From a virus, in IMG/VR virus record IMGVR_UViG_3300044996_000047, positions 1 through 46,114 of that record: a stretch of DNA of 46,114 bases; one strand, given 5' to 3'. The notes under the pieces are model-generated. The model made no database searches. It had not been told where the DNA came from and saw only the letters and a program-made list of their open reading frames with translations. The position numbers were made by a program, and so were the translations under genes. Shown here in pieces: positions 16,247 through 24,377 of the stretch (its first letter is position 1; every line of letters starts with the position of its first letter).

Positions 16247-17106
16247 TTCCAGAGGAATGGAAGGTCATACATCAGCACGGCTTCTTCCGGCACAGCGGTG
16301 TAGACTGATAGTCCAGGCGGCTTGGGAATCTTCTTGGCTTCCCTGATGTAGTCCAGATAGGGAACGTCCAATGGGTTTATCCCCATCGCCCCGGCGGCAA
16401 AGCAATCAATCTCCCACGGGTCTAGCCCGGAGAACAGGAGTTGGCTGTTCATCGGGACTCCCTGCTGCTCTGCGTACCCACTTCCAACGATGCCGTCAAC
16501 CAGCGTCCACATAGGAGGGAGCTTGGTGGTGATCAGCAGCCATAGATCACGGAGCCTCTTGTGGAGAATGTCGATGGAGTCGCCCGGATGCATGGAGCCT
16601 TTCTGGGTCATCGTCCCCATCATGTTCTTGATGGCACCGGTGACCAAGGCTCTTGAATGCACCTTGAGCTTGGGGAGATTGATAATGCAGTCGCACTCCA
16701 GAAGGTAGTCGCTGAACTTGGCCCCGAACAGGGACAGGTATCTCCCCTCCTCCAGCCGCACGAGGGTGAACTTGTGGAAGTTGGGTCCGTCTTGGAGGGG
16801 GATCAGCTCCACTCGGGGGTCTATTCTGCCCAGGGTATCGTATCCCCCCGCTAGCAGCGTCTCCTCCCACGTTCCCTTGAATCCACACTCCCCTACAGCC
16901 ACCCCTCTCGCCCCGCGTTCTAGGCATTGTAGGATCACGGCCTGGATGATGGAGACGTGGGTGCAGCTGGCCACGTCCCATCGTAACGGCGGCTGGACCC
17001 AGTTGGGCTTGATGAAAACCCGCTTCCCGGACACCTCAGGGAAGTCTCCCCAGATGGTATCCGGGATGGGGGCTTGATAGGAGGGAACCGGGAAGGCTAC
17101 ATTCAT
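16243..17106 (-). CDS. DUF362-family protein
   Basis: Seen: KRVFIKPNWVQP near the N-terminus, CDCIINLPKLKVHSRALVTG, IKNMMG and VDGIVGSGYAEQQGVP, all in the order typical of DUF362 proteins, whose biochemical activity is not established. The ATG at 17106 was chosen because the frame upstream runs through a terminator-like hairpin. No good ribosome site precedes it. It is the first gene of the coupled series DUF362, glycosyltransferase, radical SAM 2, 140-aa protein, radical SAM 1. DUF362 proteins in bacteria often carry ferredoxin clusters; none is present here. Confidence 0.75.
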   Translation of the reverse strand: MNVAFPVPSYQAPIPDTIWGDFPEVSGKRVFIKPNWVQPPLRWDVASCTHVSIIQAVILQCLERGARGVAVGECGFKGTWEETLLAGGYDTLGRIDPRVELIPLQDGPNFHKFTLVRLEEGRYLSLFGAKFSDYLLECDCIINLPKLKVHSRALVTGAIKNMMGTMTQKGSMHPGDSIDILHKRLRDLWLLITTKLPPMWTLVDGIVGSGYAEQQGVPMNSQLLFSGLDPWEIDCFAAGAMGINPLDVPYLDYIREAKKIPKPPGLSVYTAVPEEAVLMYDLPFLWK

Positions 17107-17115
17107 ACAGTAAGA

Positions 17116-17141
17116 GGGGGCGGGACTTGCGCCCCGCCCCC
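17116..17141 (-). terminator. GC-rich hairpin after the Lys/Ala-rich gene
   Basis: A perfect nine-base stem (GGGGGCGGG / CCCGCCCCC) with an eight-base loop lies between the stop of the gene at 17168 and the DUF362 start. On the leftward strand it is followed by TCTTAC, a poor U-run, so it may be a weak terminator or mRNA 3' barrier separating a highly expressed gene from the cassette. Confidence 0.55.
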
Positions 17142-17149
17142 TATACCTG
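17139..17149 (-). promoter_or_regulatory. CAGGTATAGGG element
   Basis: A variant of the recurring GGTATA element, about 33 bases before the DUF362 ATG and touching the hairpin. No convincing minus-35 box is seen. Confidence 0.3.
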
Positions 17150-17167
17150 ATTGATGCCGTCTCGCTG

Positions 17168-17878
17168 CTACACCAGCGAGAACTTGTCGCCATCCGCCTT
17201 CAGGATGCCCAGGCCGGAGAGGCAGTTGATCCCGTACCTGGTGCAGCTGGTGGTCTCGCGCAGGTTGGGATCCAGGCCCAGCTTCCCGCACGTCTCGTTG
17301 GCGTGATCCACGAATTCATCGAAGGTCATCGCCTGGGTGCGGAGGGTCTGGAAGGCGCGTCCAACCGCGAACGGGCGGGTGATGCGCGGCTCCTTTGCCG
17401 CCGCCTTCTCCGCCGCCTTCTTGGCCTTCGCTTCCTCCTTGGCCTTGGCCTTCTCCGCCGCCTTGGCTTCCTTCTCCGCCGCCTTCTTGGCCTTCGCTTC
17501 CTCCTTGGCCTTGGCCTTCTCCGCCGCCTTGGCTTCCTTCTCCGCCTTCTTGGCCGCCGCCTTCTCCGCCGCCGCCTTGGCTGCGGCTTCCGGGTCCGCC
17601 GGAGCCGCCGGAGCCGCACCGGCCCCGCGAATCTTCAGCTGGGGGCACTTCTCCGGCGCCAGCGCCTTGAGCACCTCCACCGTCTCCGCCGCCAGCTCAT
17701 CGCCCTTGGCGATGTCGCCCTCGTTGATGGCCCTCACCAGGTCACCGAGGATGGCCTCATCGGCCACATCGTCTCCCGTCTTGATGGCGCCGCCGGGGGA
17801 CTTGTGGAACCCCAGGGTGGTGCTCACGTCGTTGGCCGCAGCGATCAGCTGCGCGCGGGTGATCTGCTTCGCATCCAT
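17168..17878 (-). CDS. Lys/Ala-rich protein with two folded ends and a repeated linker
   Basis: A 236-residue product. The N-terminal 80 residues look folded (QITRAQLIAAANDVSTTLGF). A highly charged middle of Ala, Lys and Glu carries a tandem repeat of 22 residues (AEKAKAKEEAKAKKAAEKEA...). The C-terminal 70 residues look like a small folded domain (MTFDEFVDHANETCGKLGL...SLGILKADGDKF), possibly winged-helix. The middle resembles histone H1-like or TolA-like helices. It may be an abundant DNA-binding or scaffold protein: it has its own sigma-70-like promoter, a 5' hairpin and a strong ribosome site (AGGAGACTGACG). Function inferred from composition only. Confidence 0.65.
   Translation of the reverse strand: MDAKQITRAQLIAAANDVSTTLGFHKSPGGAIKTGDDVADEAILGDLVRAINEGDIAKGDELAAETVEVLKALAPEKCPQLKIRGAGAAPAAPADPEAAAKAAAEKAAAKKAEKEAKAAEKAKAKEEAKAKKAAEKEAKAAEKAKAKEEAKAKKAAEKAAAKEPRITRPFAVGRAFQTLRTQAMTFDEFVDHANETCGKLGLDPNLRETTSCTRYGINCLSGLGILKADGDKFSLV
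17411..17542 (-). repeat. 66-bp tandem repeat in the Lys/Ala-rich gene
   Basis: Two near-identical in-frame copies with a 66-base period (first at 17411, second at 17477), each encoding 22 residues of the charged helical linker, followed by a partial third copy. The near identity at DNA level suggests recent duplication or slippage. Confidence 0.8.
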
Positions 17879-17905
17879 CGTCAGTCTCCTGTTGTTGAAC
17901 GTTGC

Positions 17906-17925
17906 GGGCTTCCAAAGCCCTTTTT
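17906..17925 (+). terminator. Hairpin plus T-run readable on the + strand
   Basis: GGGCTT-CCA-AAGCCC followed by TTTTT has the form of an intrinsic terminator for rightward transcripts, although all nearby genes are leftward. On the leftward mRNA it is a 5' untranslated hairpin preceded by AAAAA, just downstream of a promoter, where it might protect the transcript. Confidence 0.5.
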
Positions 17926-17940
17926 CCCGTCAGACACCCC

Positions 17941-17969
17941 CTTATACCCGATGAGTCCAAAAGCGTAAA
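17941..17969 (-). promoter_or_regulatory. Sigma-70-like promoter for the Lys/Ala-rich gene
   Basis: TTTACG (complement at 17964-17969), 17-base spacer, TATAAG (complement at 17941-17946), ending in the CGGGTATAAG motif. It lies in the gap between the DnaB stop and the ATG at 17878, leaving a leader of about 60 bases with a hairpin. The best-formed promoter in the window. Confidence 0.6.
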
Positions 17970-17971
17970 GG

Positions 17972-19519
17972 CTATTTTTTCAGAGGGTAGGAGCCCAGTA
18001 TCACCCTTCCACGTGCTAAGTTCTGGAGTACAACGGTTTCCGTATCCGTCCGCCCATCACCTTCCCGCACTATTCCCAGGTTCCCCACCCTCAGGATTCC
18101 CTGCGTCTTCTCCTCCGGGGTCTGGTTCAGGGCGAATGCGGCGGTGACGTGGGCGAACTTGGACTTGTTCTCGCTGAAGTTGCGGACGGATTGGCTGGTG
18201 ACGGTGTGCCCCTCTATGTCCGACTGGGTTGGGACGATGATGAGCATCTCCCTCTCCATCGAGAGACGGCGGAGAGCCTTCCAAGTGGAGTTGATCTGAT
18301 GGCGAACGTCCTGCGGGGCTTCCGGCTCTTTCCCCATCACGTCCGGGTAGTCCAGTATCAACACCCTTGGAGACCACCCGTTGAACTGCTCCCACACCCT
18401 GATCTTCTGAGAGATGGATGCCACGCTCTCCGATTCAGAAGGGTAACTGGCCAGTCCGATCTTGAGACCGCCCACCAGGAATGCGAAGTCGTTGGCGCAC
18501 TCCAAGCCCTCCGCCCAACTCAGAGGCTTCACCGCCGGGACTTTCACCCACCACATGGTGGGGATGCACTCCTTGCAGTACTTGGCTTCATCGCAGGGGC
18601 GATACCCCTCCAGCGCCAGCTTGAACTGCAATCCATTCTCCCTGACGTCATATCCCAGTCCAGCTGAAGCTCTCTTTCTGCAAGACGCCATCTGGCACCT
18701 TTCGCAGTCCAAACACGGCTGCAGCATCTCACCGCAATACTTGGGATTGTAGTGCCTGCCGGAAAGGTTGACGTGGAATCTGCGCGTCATCTGCCTGCGG
18801 GTCATATCCCCCACGGCAATGTATGCTGTCGGACAATTACTCCAACAGGCCCACTTGGCCAACTCGTTGCACCAGTGGGTCTTGCCGCGTTTCTCGGGAG
18901 CCTGGAACATCACCAGTCCGCCGGGGATGAAGTGTTCGTTGAGCATCCTTCCAATCTCTCCGGGAAGGGTGAACAACGGGTCCGTGCCTTCATTGAAGGC
19001 ATCGTACACTGCATCTTCATCCAGATACGGATTGATCAACTGGTCTGGGGCGGTGGAGGAGAATCCCTTGTTGTACTCTGCGATACCCTCTTGAGCTCCA
19101 GCCAGATTGCCGGATAGCAGGTTGCTTTGGATCTCATCCGCCAGCATCTGGAGTCTGGCGGACTCTTGGCTGCGGAGGGTTTCTTGAACGGCGTATGGGA
19201 CGTTGAACTGGTCTCCACTCTCGTACAAATCGGACGCACGTTCCAGAATAGTCGTGATGGTTTGGATCTGCTCATCGGGAATCTTCCCGCCTCGAATCTC
19301 TGCCCGGAAGATGTCCTCAATGTGGCGCTTGGGTGGCTCGTGGAACTTGGTCCAGAAGGTCCAACACCAGTTGAATACTCTGGATGTGGTTTTGGACTGG
19401 ATGAGTTCCGGCCTGGCGGCTTTCAGTCTCTCAATCTCTGAGAGATACTCCTTGGAGGTGATGGCTCCAGTGAGCATCAACATGTCAGAGGAGTCCGTGA
19501 TGGTCTGGCGACGCATCAT
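17972..19519 (-). CDS. dnaB: DnaB-like replicative helicase with Cys-rich insert
   Basis: RecA-fold helicase that unwinds the fork. Seen: Walker A APEKRGKTH near residue 210, Walker B VLILDYPDVM near 385, LIIVPTQSD (the Q/S motif) and a C-terminal ARGR segment near the expected arginine finger. An N-terminal helical region precedes the core. Unusual: between Walker A and Walker B there is an insertion with at least eight Cys (CGEMLQPCLDCERCQMASC, CDEAKYCKEC) that looks able to bind zinc or an iron-sulfur cluster. Starts MMRRQTIT. Start overlaps the initiator stop (ATGA), and the primase is two genes upstream. Confidence 0.82.
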   Translation of the reverse strand: MMRRQTITDSSDMLMLTGAITSKEYLSEIERLKAARPELIQSKTTSRVFNWCWTFWTKFHEPPKRHIEDIFRAEIRGGKIPDEQIQTITTILERASDLYESGDQFNVPYAVQETLRSQESARLQMLADEIQSNLLSGNLAGAQEGIAEYNKGFSSTAPDQLINPYLDEDAVYDAFNEGTDPLFTLPGEIGRMLNEHFIPGGLVMFQAPEKRGKTHWCNELAKWACWSNCPTAYIAVGDMTRRQMTRRFHVNLSGRHYNPKYCGEMLQPCLDCERCQMASCRKRASAGLGYDVRENGLQFKLALEGYRPCDEAKYCKECIPTMWWVKVPAVKPLSWAEGLECANDFAFLVGGLKIGLASYPSESESVASISQKIRVWEQFNGWSPRVLILDYPDVMGKEPEAPQDVRHQINSTWKALRRLSMEREMLIIVPTQSDIEGHTVTSQSVRNFSENKSKFAHVTAAFALNQTPEEKTQGILRVGNLGIVREGDGRTDTETVVLQNLARGRVILGSYPLKK

Positions 19520-21015
19520 TGAGTGATCTTCACTCCGGTTTCTGATTCAAGCCACCGCACAAACCGTTTCCACCCGTCTCCCCCGACTTCCACTTCATCC
19601 GGTCGGGCTACCACAAACCGGCTGGTGGCGTAGTATTGAGTCCACCTGCAAGTGAATCCAACCACCCCGCCGCTCAGGGCTAGAATCTTGAGGAGGGTGG
19701 GTGGCAGATTGCGATATTGTTCGTGGAACTCGTGGGTGAAGACCTTGAGATCAAACCGGGACTCCTCCAACACCCACTTCCCGGATTCCCGCCGCATGGA
19801 GATGAACTGTCCCAGGGTGTGGAGTGTTCTCTGTTCAGACTCGTTGAGCTTGATTGGGTCGGATTCCCCCAGACGGAACTTGACCGCGAAGGTGGGATGG
19901 GACTGCAGGACGTGGAAGATTTTGGGAACATCTCTCCCGCGCCCATCAATCAACCCTTCGATGGAGAGGATTTTGTCACCCCAGAACCTGTCACGGATGG
20001 CCCACATGATCAACTCGTGAAACTGGGAGACCGTCAGCCGTGCTAGGTTGGAAGCCTTGAGGATGGCTTGTCTCTCCTTGCGGGCCTTTTCTGCGGTCAT
20101 ATTGGAGAGGCTTGGAACAAAGGTCGGGAAGCGAGTGGATTGGAGTCTGAAGAACTCCCGGAACAATCCATCCACGGCAGCGGTGGTTTCATCTTGGTCC
20201 ACCTTCACCTGAGGAACTTCCCTCATCCAGGGATCAGAAAGAGATGGGATGGAACTGGTGGGATTCCCTTGATTTGCCCCCAGAGTACGATTTTCATACC
20301 CTGGGGCACCGTCTCTCTCTCCCCCTGACGAGGGGAGTAGAGAGGGGAGAGTACAAGAGAGGGGGGAAAGAGGGGAGGCACTCTCTGGTACCATCTGCGT
20401 TTTGCCGTTCCTGTCGGGGATGCGCAAGACGCTCATCGCCATCTTCTCTATTGGGGTGAGATGGTCCCCAAACACGGTGTGAAGGGAGGCTCTGGAGATG
20501 TGTTGGCGGAATCCAGAGGAGCACGGATGAATGATGTAGGCGTTGGAGATGAATCGGCCTGTTGAGGGGTCCGTTACCCTCCGGTGATCCATCACTCCCA
20601 ATTCGATGAGCGTCTTGCGCCTCTCCAGGAACTTGGTGCGACCCCAGCCCATTTGTTCTACCAGATATGCGGTGGTGATGGTGACGCTGTAGTATCTTTT
20701 CATCCTCACCAGCCACACCAGGAAAATGTAGAAGCCCATCAGCTCAGCAATCTCTTTCCGGTATCCGTGCTCAAAGAATCTCAGTGGAAGGTAGATGTCC
20801 AAGGACAACGGCTCCTCACTGTTGTCCAAAGCGTACTCGTCAAAGGCGTCATCATCCTGGCGCAGGAACGGCGGGGTGAATGGAACCGGCTCCGATTGCG
20901 GAGGGGCTTCTGGGGTCTGTGCGGTTGGTACGGTGCGCCTGGAAATGGCTTGAGGAGGGGCGGTGGGTGCTGGTGTAGATTCTGGTTCTGGTTGAGCTAC
21001 AGTACGCCTGCTCAT
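19516..21015 (-). CDS. Replication-initiator-like protein with winged helix
   Basis: A 499-residue protein placed between primase and DnaB, the position of a DnaD/gpO-like loader or initiator. Seen: a disordered Pro/Gln-rich N-terminus with two tags (MSRRTVAQPEP and ISRRTVPTAQ), a helix-turn-helix segment (AYLVEQMGWGRTKFLERRKTLIELGV) as in RepA/DnaD-like winged helices, a low-complexity middle and a helical C-terminal half. The ATG at 21015 was chosen because AGGACACCT precedes it and it begins with the tag; a GTG-type start 12 codons upstream lies in the promoter-like element. DNA binding is inferred. No origin iterons were noticed nearby. Confidence 0.6.
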   Translation of the reverse strand: MSRRTVAQPEPESTPAPTAPPQAISRRTVPTAQTPEAPPQSEPVPFTPPFLRQDDDAFDEYALDNSEEPLSLDIYLPLRFFEHGYRKEIAELMGFYIFLVWLVRMKRYYSVTITTAYLVEQMGWGRTKFLERRKTLIELGVMDHRRVTDPSTGRFISNAYIIHPCSSGFRQHISRASLHTVFGDHLTPIEKMAMSVLRIPDRNGKTQMVPESASPLSPLSCTLPSLLPSSGGERDGAPGYENRTLGANQGNPTSSIPSLSDPWMREVPQVKVDQDETTAAVDGLFREFFRLQSTRFPTFVPSLSNMTAEKARKERQAILKASNLARLTVSQFHELIMWAIRDRFWGDKILSIEGLIDGRGRDVPKIFHVLQSHPTFAVKFRLGESDPIKLNESEQRTLHTLGQFISMRRESGKWVLEESRFDLKVFTHEFHEQYRNLPPTLLKILALSGGVVGFTCRWTQYYATSRFVVARPDEVEVGGDGWKRFVRWLESETGVKITQ

Positions 21016-21029
21016 AGGTGTCCTCTGAA

Positions 21030-21049
21030 GATACCCGACTCTATACCCC
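21030..21049 (-). promoter_or_regulatory. GGGGTATAG and CGGGTATC elements
   Basis: Two adjacent copies of the GGGTAT motif lie 15-35 bases before the ATG at 21015. The first contains the TAG stop of the primase gene (GGG GTA TAG), repeating the pattern seen at 12036 and 30385. Confidence 0.35.
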
Positions 21050-22018
21050 ACCCAGAAGTTCAGCCCGCAACGTTGCTACTTTTTCTGGGGGCAGTTCCCC
21101 GGCATCCTTGTAGTCTTCCAAGGTGACTACTTCCGTGGTGCCACCGAAGATTGATTGGACGGCGTGAGCGAGTGCCCTGGCTCTCTTCTGGCTGTCGATG
21201 CTTCTGACGTCATTGTCGAACAGGATGAACCGCTTGGAGTACTCCCCAAGCAGGGAGACCTGCTCCCACTTCCAGCCGATTCCGAATGTGGCCACGGCTC
21301 CGGGTCCGATCTTGATTGCGTCCATCGGCCCCTCTACCACTATCACTTTGTCTCTGGGTACCAGGTCCGCCCCAAACAGGAGGGTCTTGTGGTCTACGGC
21401 TTCCAGTTCTTTGGGGCAGGAGATGTACCTCAGGGAGTGACTGCCGATGTGGCGGGAAGTCCAGCTCACCATCGCCCCATTCAGCCGTATGGGGATGAAG
21501 AGCCTCCAGGATAGGTCCAGCCAGGCTCCTCTCCCCCCGGACCCCGCCCCGGATAGGGACACCCCCGCCGCCGCCCCGGCCCCCTCTACCCCCCACACTC
21601 GTACCACTTCCGGGGGGTCTAGCCCCCTTCCGGCCAGGTATTTGAGGTGCGGGGGTGACGGATACCCCACCCCCTGAGGCTTTTCCGCCTCCCCCCTGTA
21701 GGGCGGGATGGGGTATCCCGGACCCCCACCCCGTTCGGCCTCTAGCGCAGCCCCGCCGCCTTGGTACTTCTTGAGGTCGGGGATGACGTCCTGGGGGAGC
21801 TTCCGGGAGAGGGCGCAGAGGGTCTTGAGGAGGGGCTTCCAGCCGCATCTCCAGCAACGGAAGTACCCCCTGGATAGGTTCCACCCCAAGTGCGGACCCT
21901 CGGAGCCGGAGCAGTGTGGGCAGTCTACGTTCACCCACCCACGGGAGCACTGCTTGTATCCGGTGGTGTGGGTGGGGATGTTATGGTCTTCCGCCCAGCT
22001 TTGGAAGTTGAAAGGCAT
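21041..22018 (-). CDS. DnaG-like primase (zinc ribbon plus TOPRIM)
   Basis: Makes RNA primers with the DnaB helicase. Seen: a zinc ribbon CPHC...FRCWRCGW near residue 35, a Gly/Pro-rich low-complexity linker near residues 85-155, and a TOPRIM domain with VIVVEGPMDAIKIG (Glu) and RFILFDNDV (Asp). The C-terminal helicase-binding domain is short or absent. Length about 325. The ATG at 22018 is the most plausible start because the family begins shortly before the zinc ribbon; it has no close ribosome site and lies inside the upstream membrane-protein gene, so coupling is likely. Confidence 0.85.
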   Translation of the reverse strand: MPFNFQSWAEDHNIPTHTTGYKQCSRGWVNVDCPHCSGSEGPHLGWNLSRGYFRCWRCGWKPLLKTLCALSRKLPQDVIPDLKKYQGGGAALEAERGGGPGYPIPPYRGEAEKPQGVGYPSPPHLKYLAGRGLDPPEVVRVWGVEGAGAAAGVSLSGAGSGGRGAWLDLSWRLFIPIRLNGAMVSWTSRHIGSHSLRYISCPKELEAVDHKTLLFGADLVPRDKVIVVEGPMDAIKIGPGAVATFGIGWKWEQVSLLGEYSKRFILFDNDVRSIDSQKRARALAHAVQSIFGGTTEVVTLEDYKDAGELPPEKVATLRAELLGGV

Positions 22019-22200
22019 AGGCGCAGAGCTACAACCAGCATCTTCCTCTCGAAACGCAGGGCCCAGATTTGTACCCAACTGGGCACCCTACCGTAGATGA
22101 GTCCAGATACCCAAGCCGCCTTGATGTGGTGGCGAACGAAAAGACTGGTTGCCACCACCCCCAAGATGTACCCGGCCAGAATGGAGAGAAGGATTGTCAT
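21931..22200 (-). CDS. Small membrane protein, 89 aa
   Basis: The start ATG overlaps the SNF2 helicase stop (ATGA). The N-terminal 20 residues (MTILLSILAGYILGVVATSL) form one clear membrane segment, followed by a basic region and a Pro/Thr-rich tail. The last 88 bases overlap the primase gene. The family is unknown. It is the second tiny membrane protein in the replication operon (with 4865-5020). Confidence 0.6.
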   Translation of the reverse strand: MTILLSILAGYILGVVATSLFVRHHIKAAWVSGLIYGRVPSWVQIWALRFERKMLVVALRLCLSTSKAGRKTITSPPTPPDTSSAPVGG

Positions 22201-23825
22201 TTCATCGATGCCCTCAGCTTCTTGAGGATGGCCTGCAACATTCCCTCCTCAGAGGCTTCCCCGCCGTCCAGGACTTGGTGGAGGACTTGGCGCTTGGTAT
22301 CCAGAATGTCCATGATATCCTCCTCCACGGTATTCTCCGCCACCAAGTAGTAGATACCGCATTGGCGAGTCTGCCCGATGCGGTGGATGCGATCCTCTGC
22401 TTGGTCGTGATCGCCCGGAGTCCACCCCAGTTCAAGGAAGGCGACGTTGGCGCAGTCCATTTGCAAGTTCAGTCCCACTCCGGCGGACTTGAGTTGCCCT
22501 ACCAGCAGCCGGCAGTCGGGGTCACGGTTGAAACGGTCGGATGCGGCCTGCCTCTCCACCTTGGATATGGTACCATCGATGTTGACGCAGGCGGAGCCAA
22601 AGTGTTCTGTCAGCACCCTGATGGCCAGGTTGACGTGGGTACAGAACACAATGAGCTTCTCCCCCTCTATGAAGTCCTCCACCCAGTCAATGGCCATCTT
22701 GATCTTGCCGGACGTGGTGAGCTGCTTGAGGGATTCTATTCTGGTGAGGGCGATAGCCTTTGCCGCCTTGTCCGCCTTCTCTGGATCAGTCTTTTCCAAC
22801 CAAGCGATGAAGTCCGTTTTGGCGCGGGTGTATTCGGCCCTATTGGAGATGGGGAGTGGTACGATGGACCTCACCTTGGAGGGGAGTTGGGGCAGCACGT
22901 CCTTTTTCAAACGGCGGATCATCACCGTCTGGGTGAGCCTCTCGTGAAGCTCTTGGGTGTGAGAAGCTCCGTTGAAGTTCCATCCGCCGTTCTCATACAC
23001 GGCCCCGCAGTATCGCTGGACATATTCCCAGTAGGAGGGGAACAACGAGGGGCGGATCATCTTGAGCACGTTGAAGAACTCGCTGGGGCGATTCACCACC
23101 GGGGTCCCAGACATTCCGATAACGTGATGACACCGTTCGCTCAGGGACACCGCCGCCTTGGATGACTTGGCGGACGGATTCTTGATGCGGTGGCACTCGT
23201 CAACCACCATCGTGCGCGGACCCCAGTTGAGAAGGTCTTGGAGTCTCCTCTCGATGATCTCAAAGTTGACTATCAGCAAATCCCCCTTGGGAATGTCCGA
23301 CTGGCGCGTGCCCTCAACTATCTGGATGTTGCGGCCGTGGATCCACCGGCTTGCTTCCCTCCTCCAGTTGATCTTCACGCTGTTGGGGCAGATGATGATG
23401 GCGGGGAAGGCGTCGTTGTGGTAGGTCATCCAGGCGAGAGCCTCAATGGTCTTGCCTAGCCCCTGCTCGTCACCAATGAGGGCACGACCGTGACGGCTCT
23501 CCGTGAACTCAATCCCCTCCCACTGAAACTCCATCGGGACTCCTACCAGCCCCACAATCTCGCTGATGTGGACTTCCGGCGGGGGAGCAAGCTCCCGATT
23601 CGCCCAGGCCAAAAGCTCCGGGTGCACCCTCACCCCCATCTTCTGCAGGTCTATCACTCGGTGGGGGGCGGCGGGGAGCAACCAACAATCATCCCCCTTG
23701 CGGTGATACCGTCCTGGGATTGAGAGAGTCCAGGCGTTCATCAGCGGAGAGGACGGCACCCGGATATAGGAGCCTTCCAGAGCCGCTAAAGCTTCATCCG
23801 GTACTTCTGTTGTTCTGCGGCTCAA
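22197..23825 (-). CDS. SNF2-family DNA helicase/translocase
   Basis: Superfamily 2 motor. Seen: motif I GDEQGLGKTIEAL, motif II VVDECHRIKN (DECH), motif III GMSGTPVVNRPSEF, motif V VGLNLQMDCANVAFLE and motif VI QAEDRIHRIGQ, which is the SNF2 signature. About 542 residues. Similar phage proteins probably remodel forks or protein-DNA complexes. Start: TTG at 23823-23825 overlapping the sigma-like stop (TTGA). It is the first start in frame that gives an N-terminus (SRRTTEVPDE) matching the MSRRT tag of RecA and the initiator; an ATG further upstream would overlap the neighbour by 58 bases. Confidence 0.85.
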   Translation of the reverse strand: MSRRTTEVPDEALAALEGSYIRVPSSPLMNAWTLSIPGRYHRKGDDCWLLPAAPHRVIDLQKMGVRVHPELLAWANRELAPPPEVHISEIVGLVGVPMEFQWEGIEFTESRHGRALIGDEQGLGKTIEALAWMTYHNDAFPAIIICPNSVKINWRREASRWIHGRNIQIVEGTRQSDIPKGDLLIVNFEIIERRLQDLLNWGPRTMVVDECHRIKNPSAKSSKAAVSLSERCHHVIGMSGTPVVNRPSEFFNVLKMIRPSLFPSYWEYVQRYCGAVYENGGWNFNGASHTQELHERLTQTVMIRRLKKDVLPQLPSKVRSIVPLPISNRAEYTRAKTDFIAWLEKTDPEKADKAAKAIALTRIESLKQLTTSGKIKMAIDWVEDFIEGEKLIVFCTHVNLAIRVLTEHFGSACVNIDGTISKVERQAASDRFNRDPDCRLLVGQLKSAGVGLNLQMDCANVAFLELGWTPGDHDQAEDRIHRIGQTRQCGIYYLVAENTVEEDIMDILDTKRQVLHQVLDGGEASEEGMLQAILKKLRASMK

Positions 23826-24376
23826 AGGGCTAGTTCCCTCAACTCCCGGAAGGCGTTGTATACCCTTGGACCCGACCACTGTTGGTCGTGCATCAGCCAG
23901 TGCTTGAGCGCGCCTCTGATCTTGTTGGGGGGAAGATCGTGGCGGGATGACTTGAGGAAGTCGTTGGGGTGATTGAGGATTGTAGTCACGATCATCTGCG
24001 CGTCATCGGACAGATGCTCCAGCTCATCCCGGAACTCCGCCATCACCGCCGGGTTGAACTCCCCGTGGCGGCTCTCCCCTTCATACTGGATTGGGCCGTC
24101 TGTGTCCTCTTCTGATGCCGGAGAGTTGATGGGCAAGGGAAGGTCGTGCCGGTGTACGTACTTGAGGATGGTGTTGTGGAGGATAGAGTTGAACCACGTG
24201 TTGAAGTTGGCTCCCCCGCCCTCTCTCCAGGTATCGCACGCCACGATGAAGGCGTGGATCACTTCCACCCGGATGTCTTTGCTGTCCCGGTTCCACTTGG
24301 AGGCTTGCTGTTGGGAGATTGCATCGATGCGCTGTTTGTAGTCTTGGTACAGCTTCATCACCTGACTGCGACGCAT
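23822..24376 (-). CDS. Sigma-factor-like protein
   Basis: A 184-residue protein whose N-terminal half resembles sigma region 2 (YKQRIDAISQQQASKW..., EVIHAFIVACDTWR, NFNTWFNSILHNTILKYVHRHD) and whose C-terminal half could be a region-4-like helix-turn-helix (LSDDAQMIVTTILNHP..., PPNKIRGALKHWL). Phage sigma factors such as T4 gp55 switch host RNA polymerase to late promoters. The ATG at 24376 follows CAGGAGAGTTGAA. If the call is right, the recurrent GGGTATAAAG element is its natural candidate target; that is inference. Alternatively it is a replication-associated DNA-binding protein. Confidence 0.6.
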   Translation of the reverse strand: MRRSQVMKLYQDYKQRIDAISQQQASKWNRDSKDIRVEVIHAFIVACDTWREGGGANFNTWFNSILHNTILKYVHRHDLPLPINSPASEEDTDGPIQYEGESRHGEFNPAVMAEFRDELEHLSDDAQMIVTTILNHPNDFLKSSRHDLPPNKIRGALKHWLMHDQQWSGPRVYNAFRELRELAL

Positions 24377-24377
24377 T

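Noticed and set aside
17303-17968. Long + strand Leu/Arg-rich frame
   Set aside because: Antisense shadow of the repeated Lys/Ala/Glu codons in the gene at 17168-17878.
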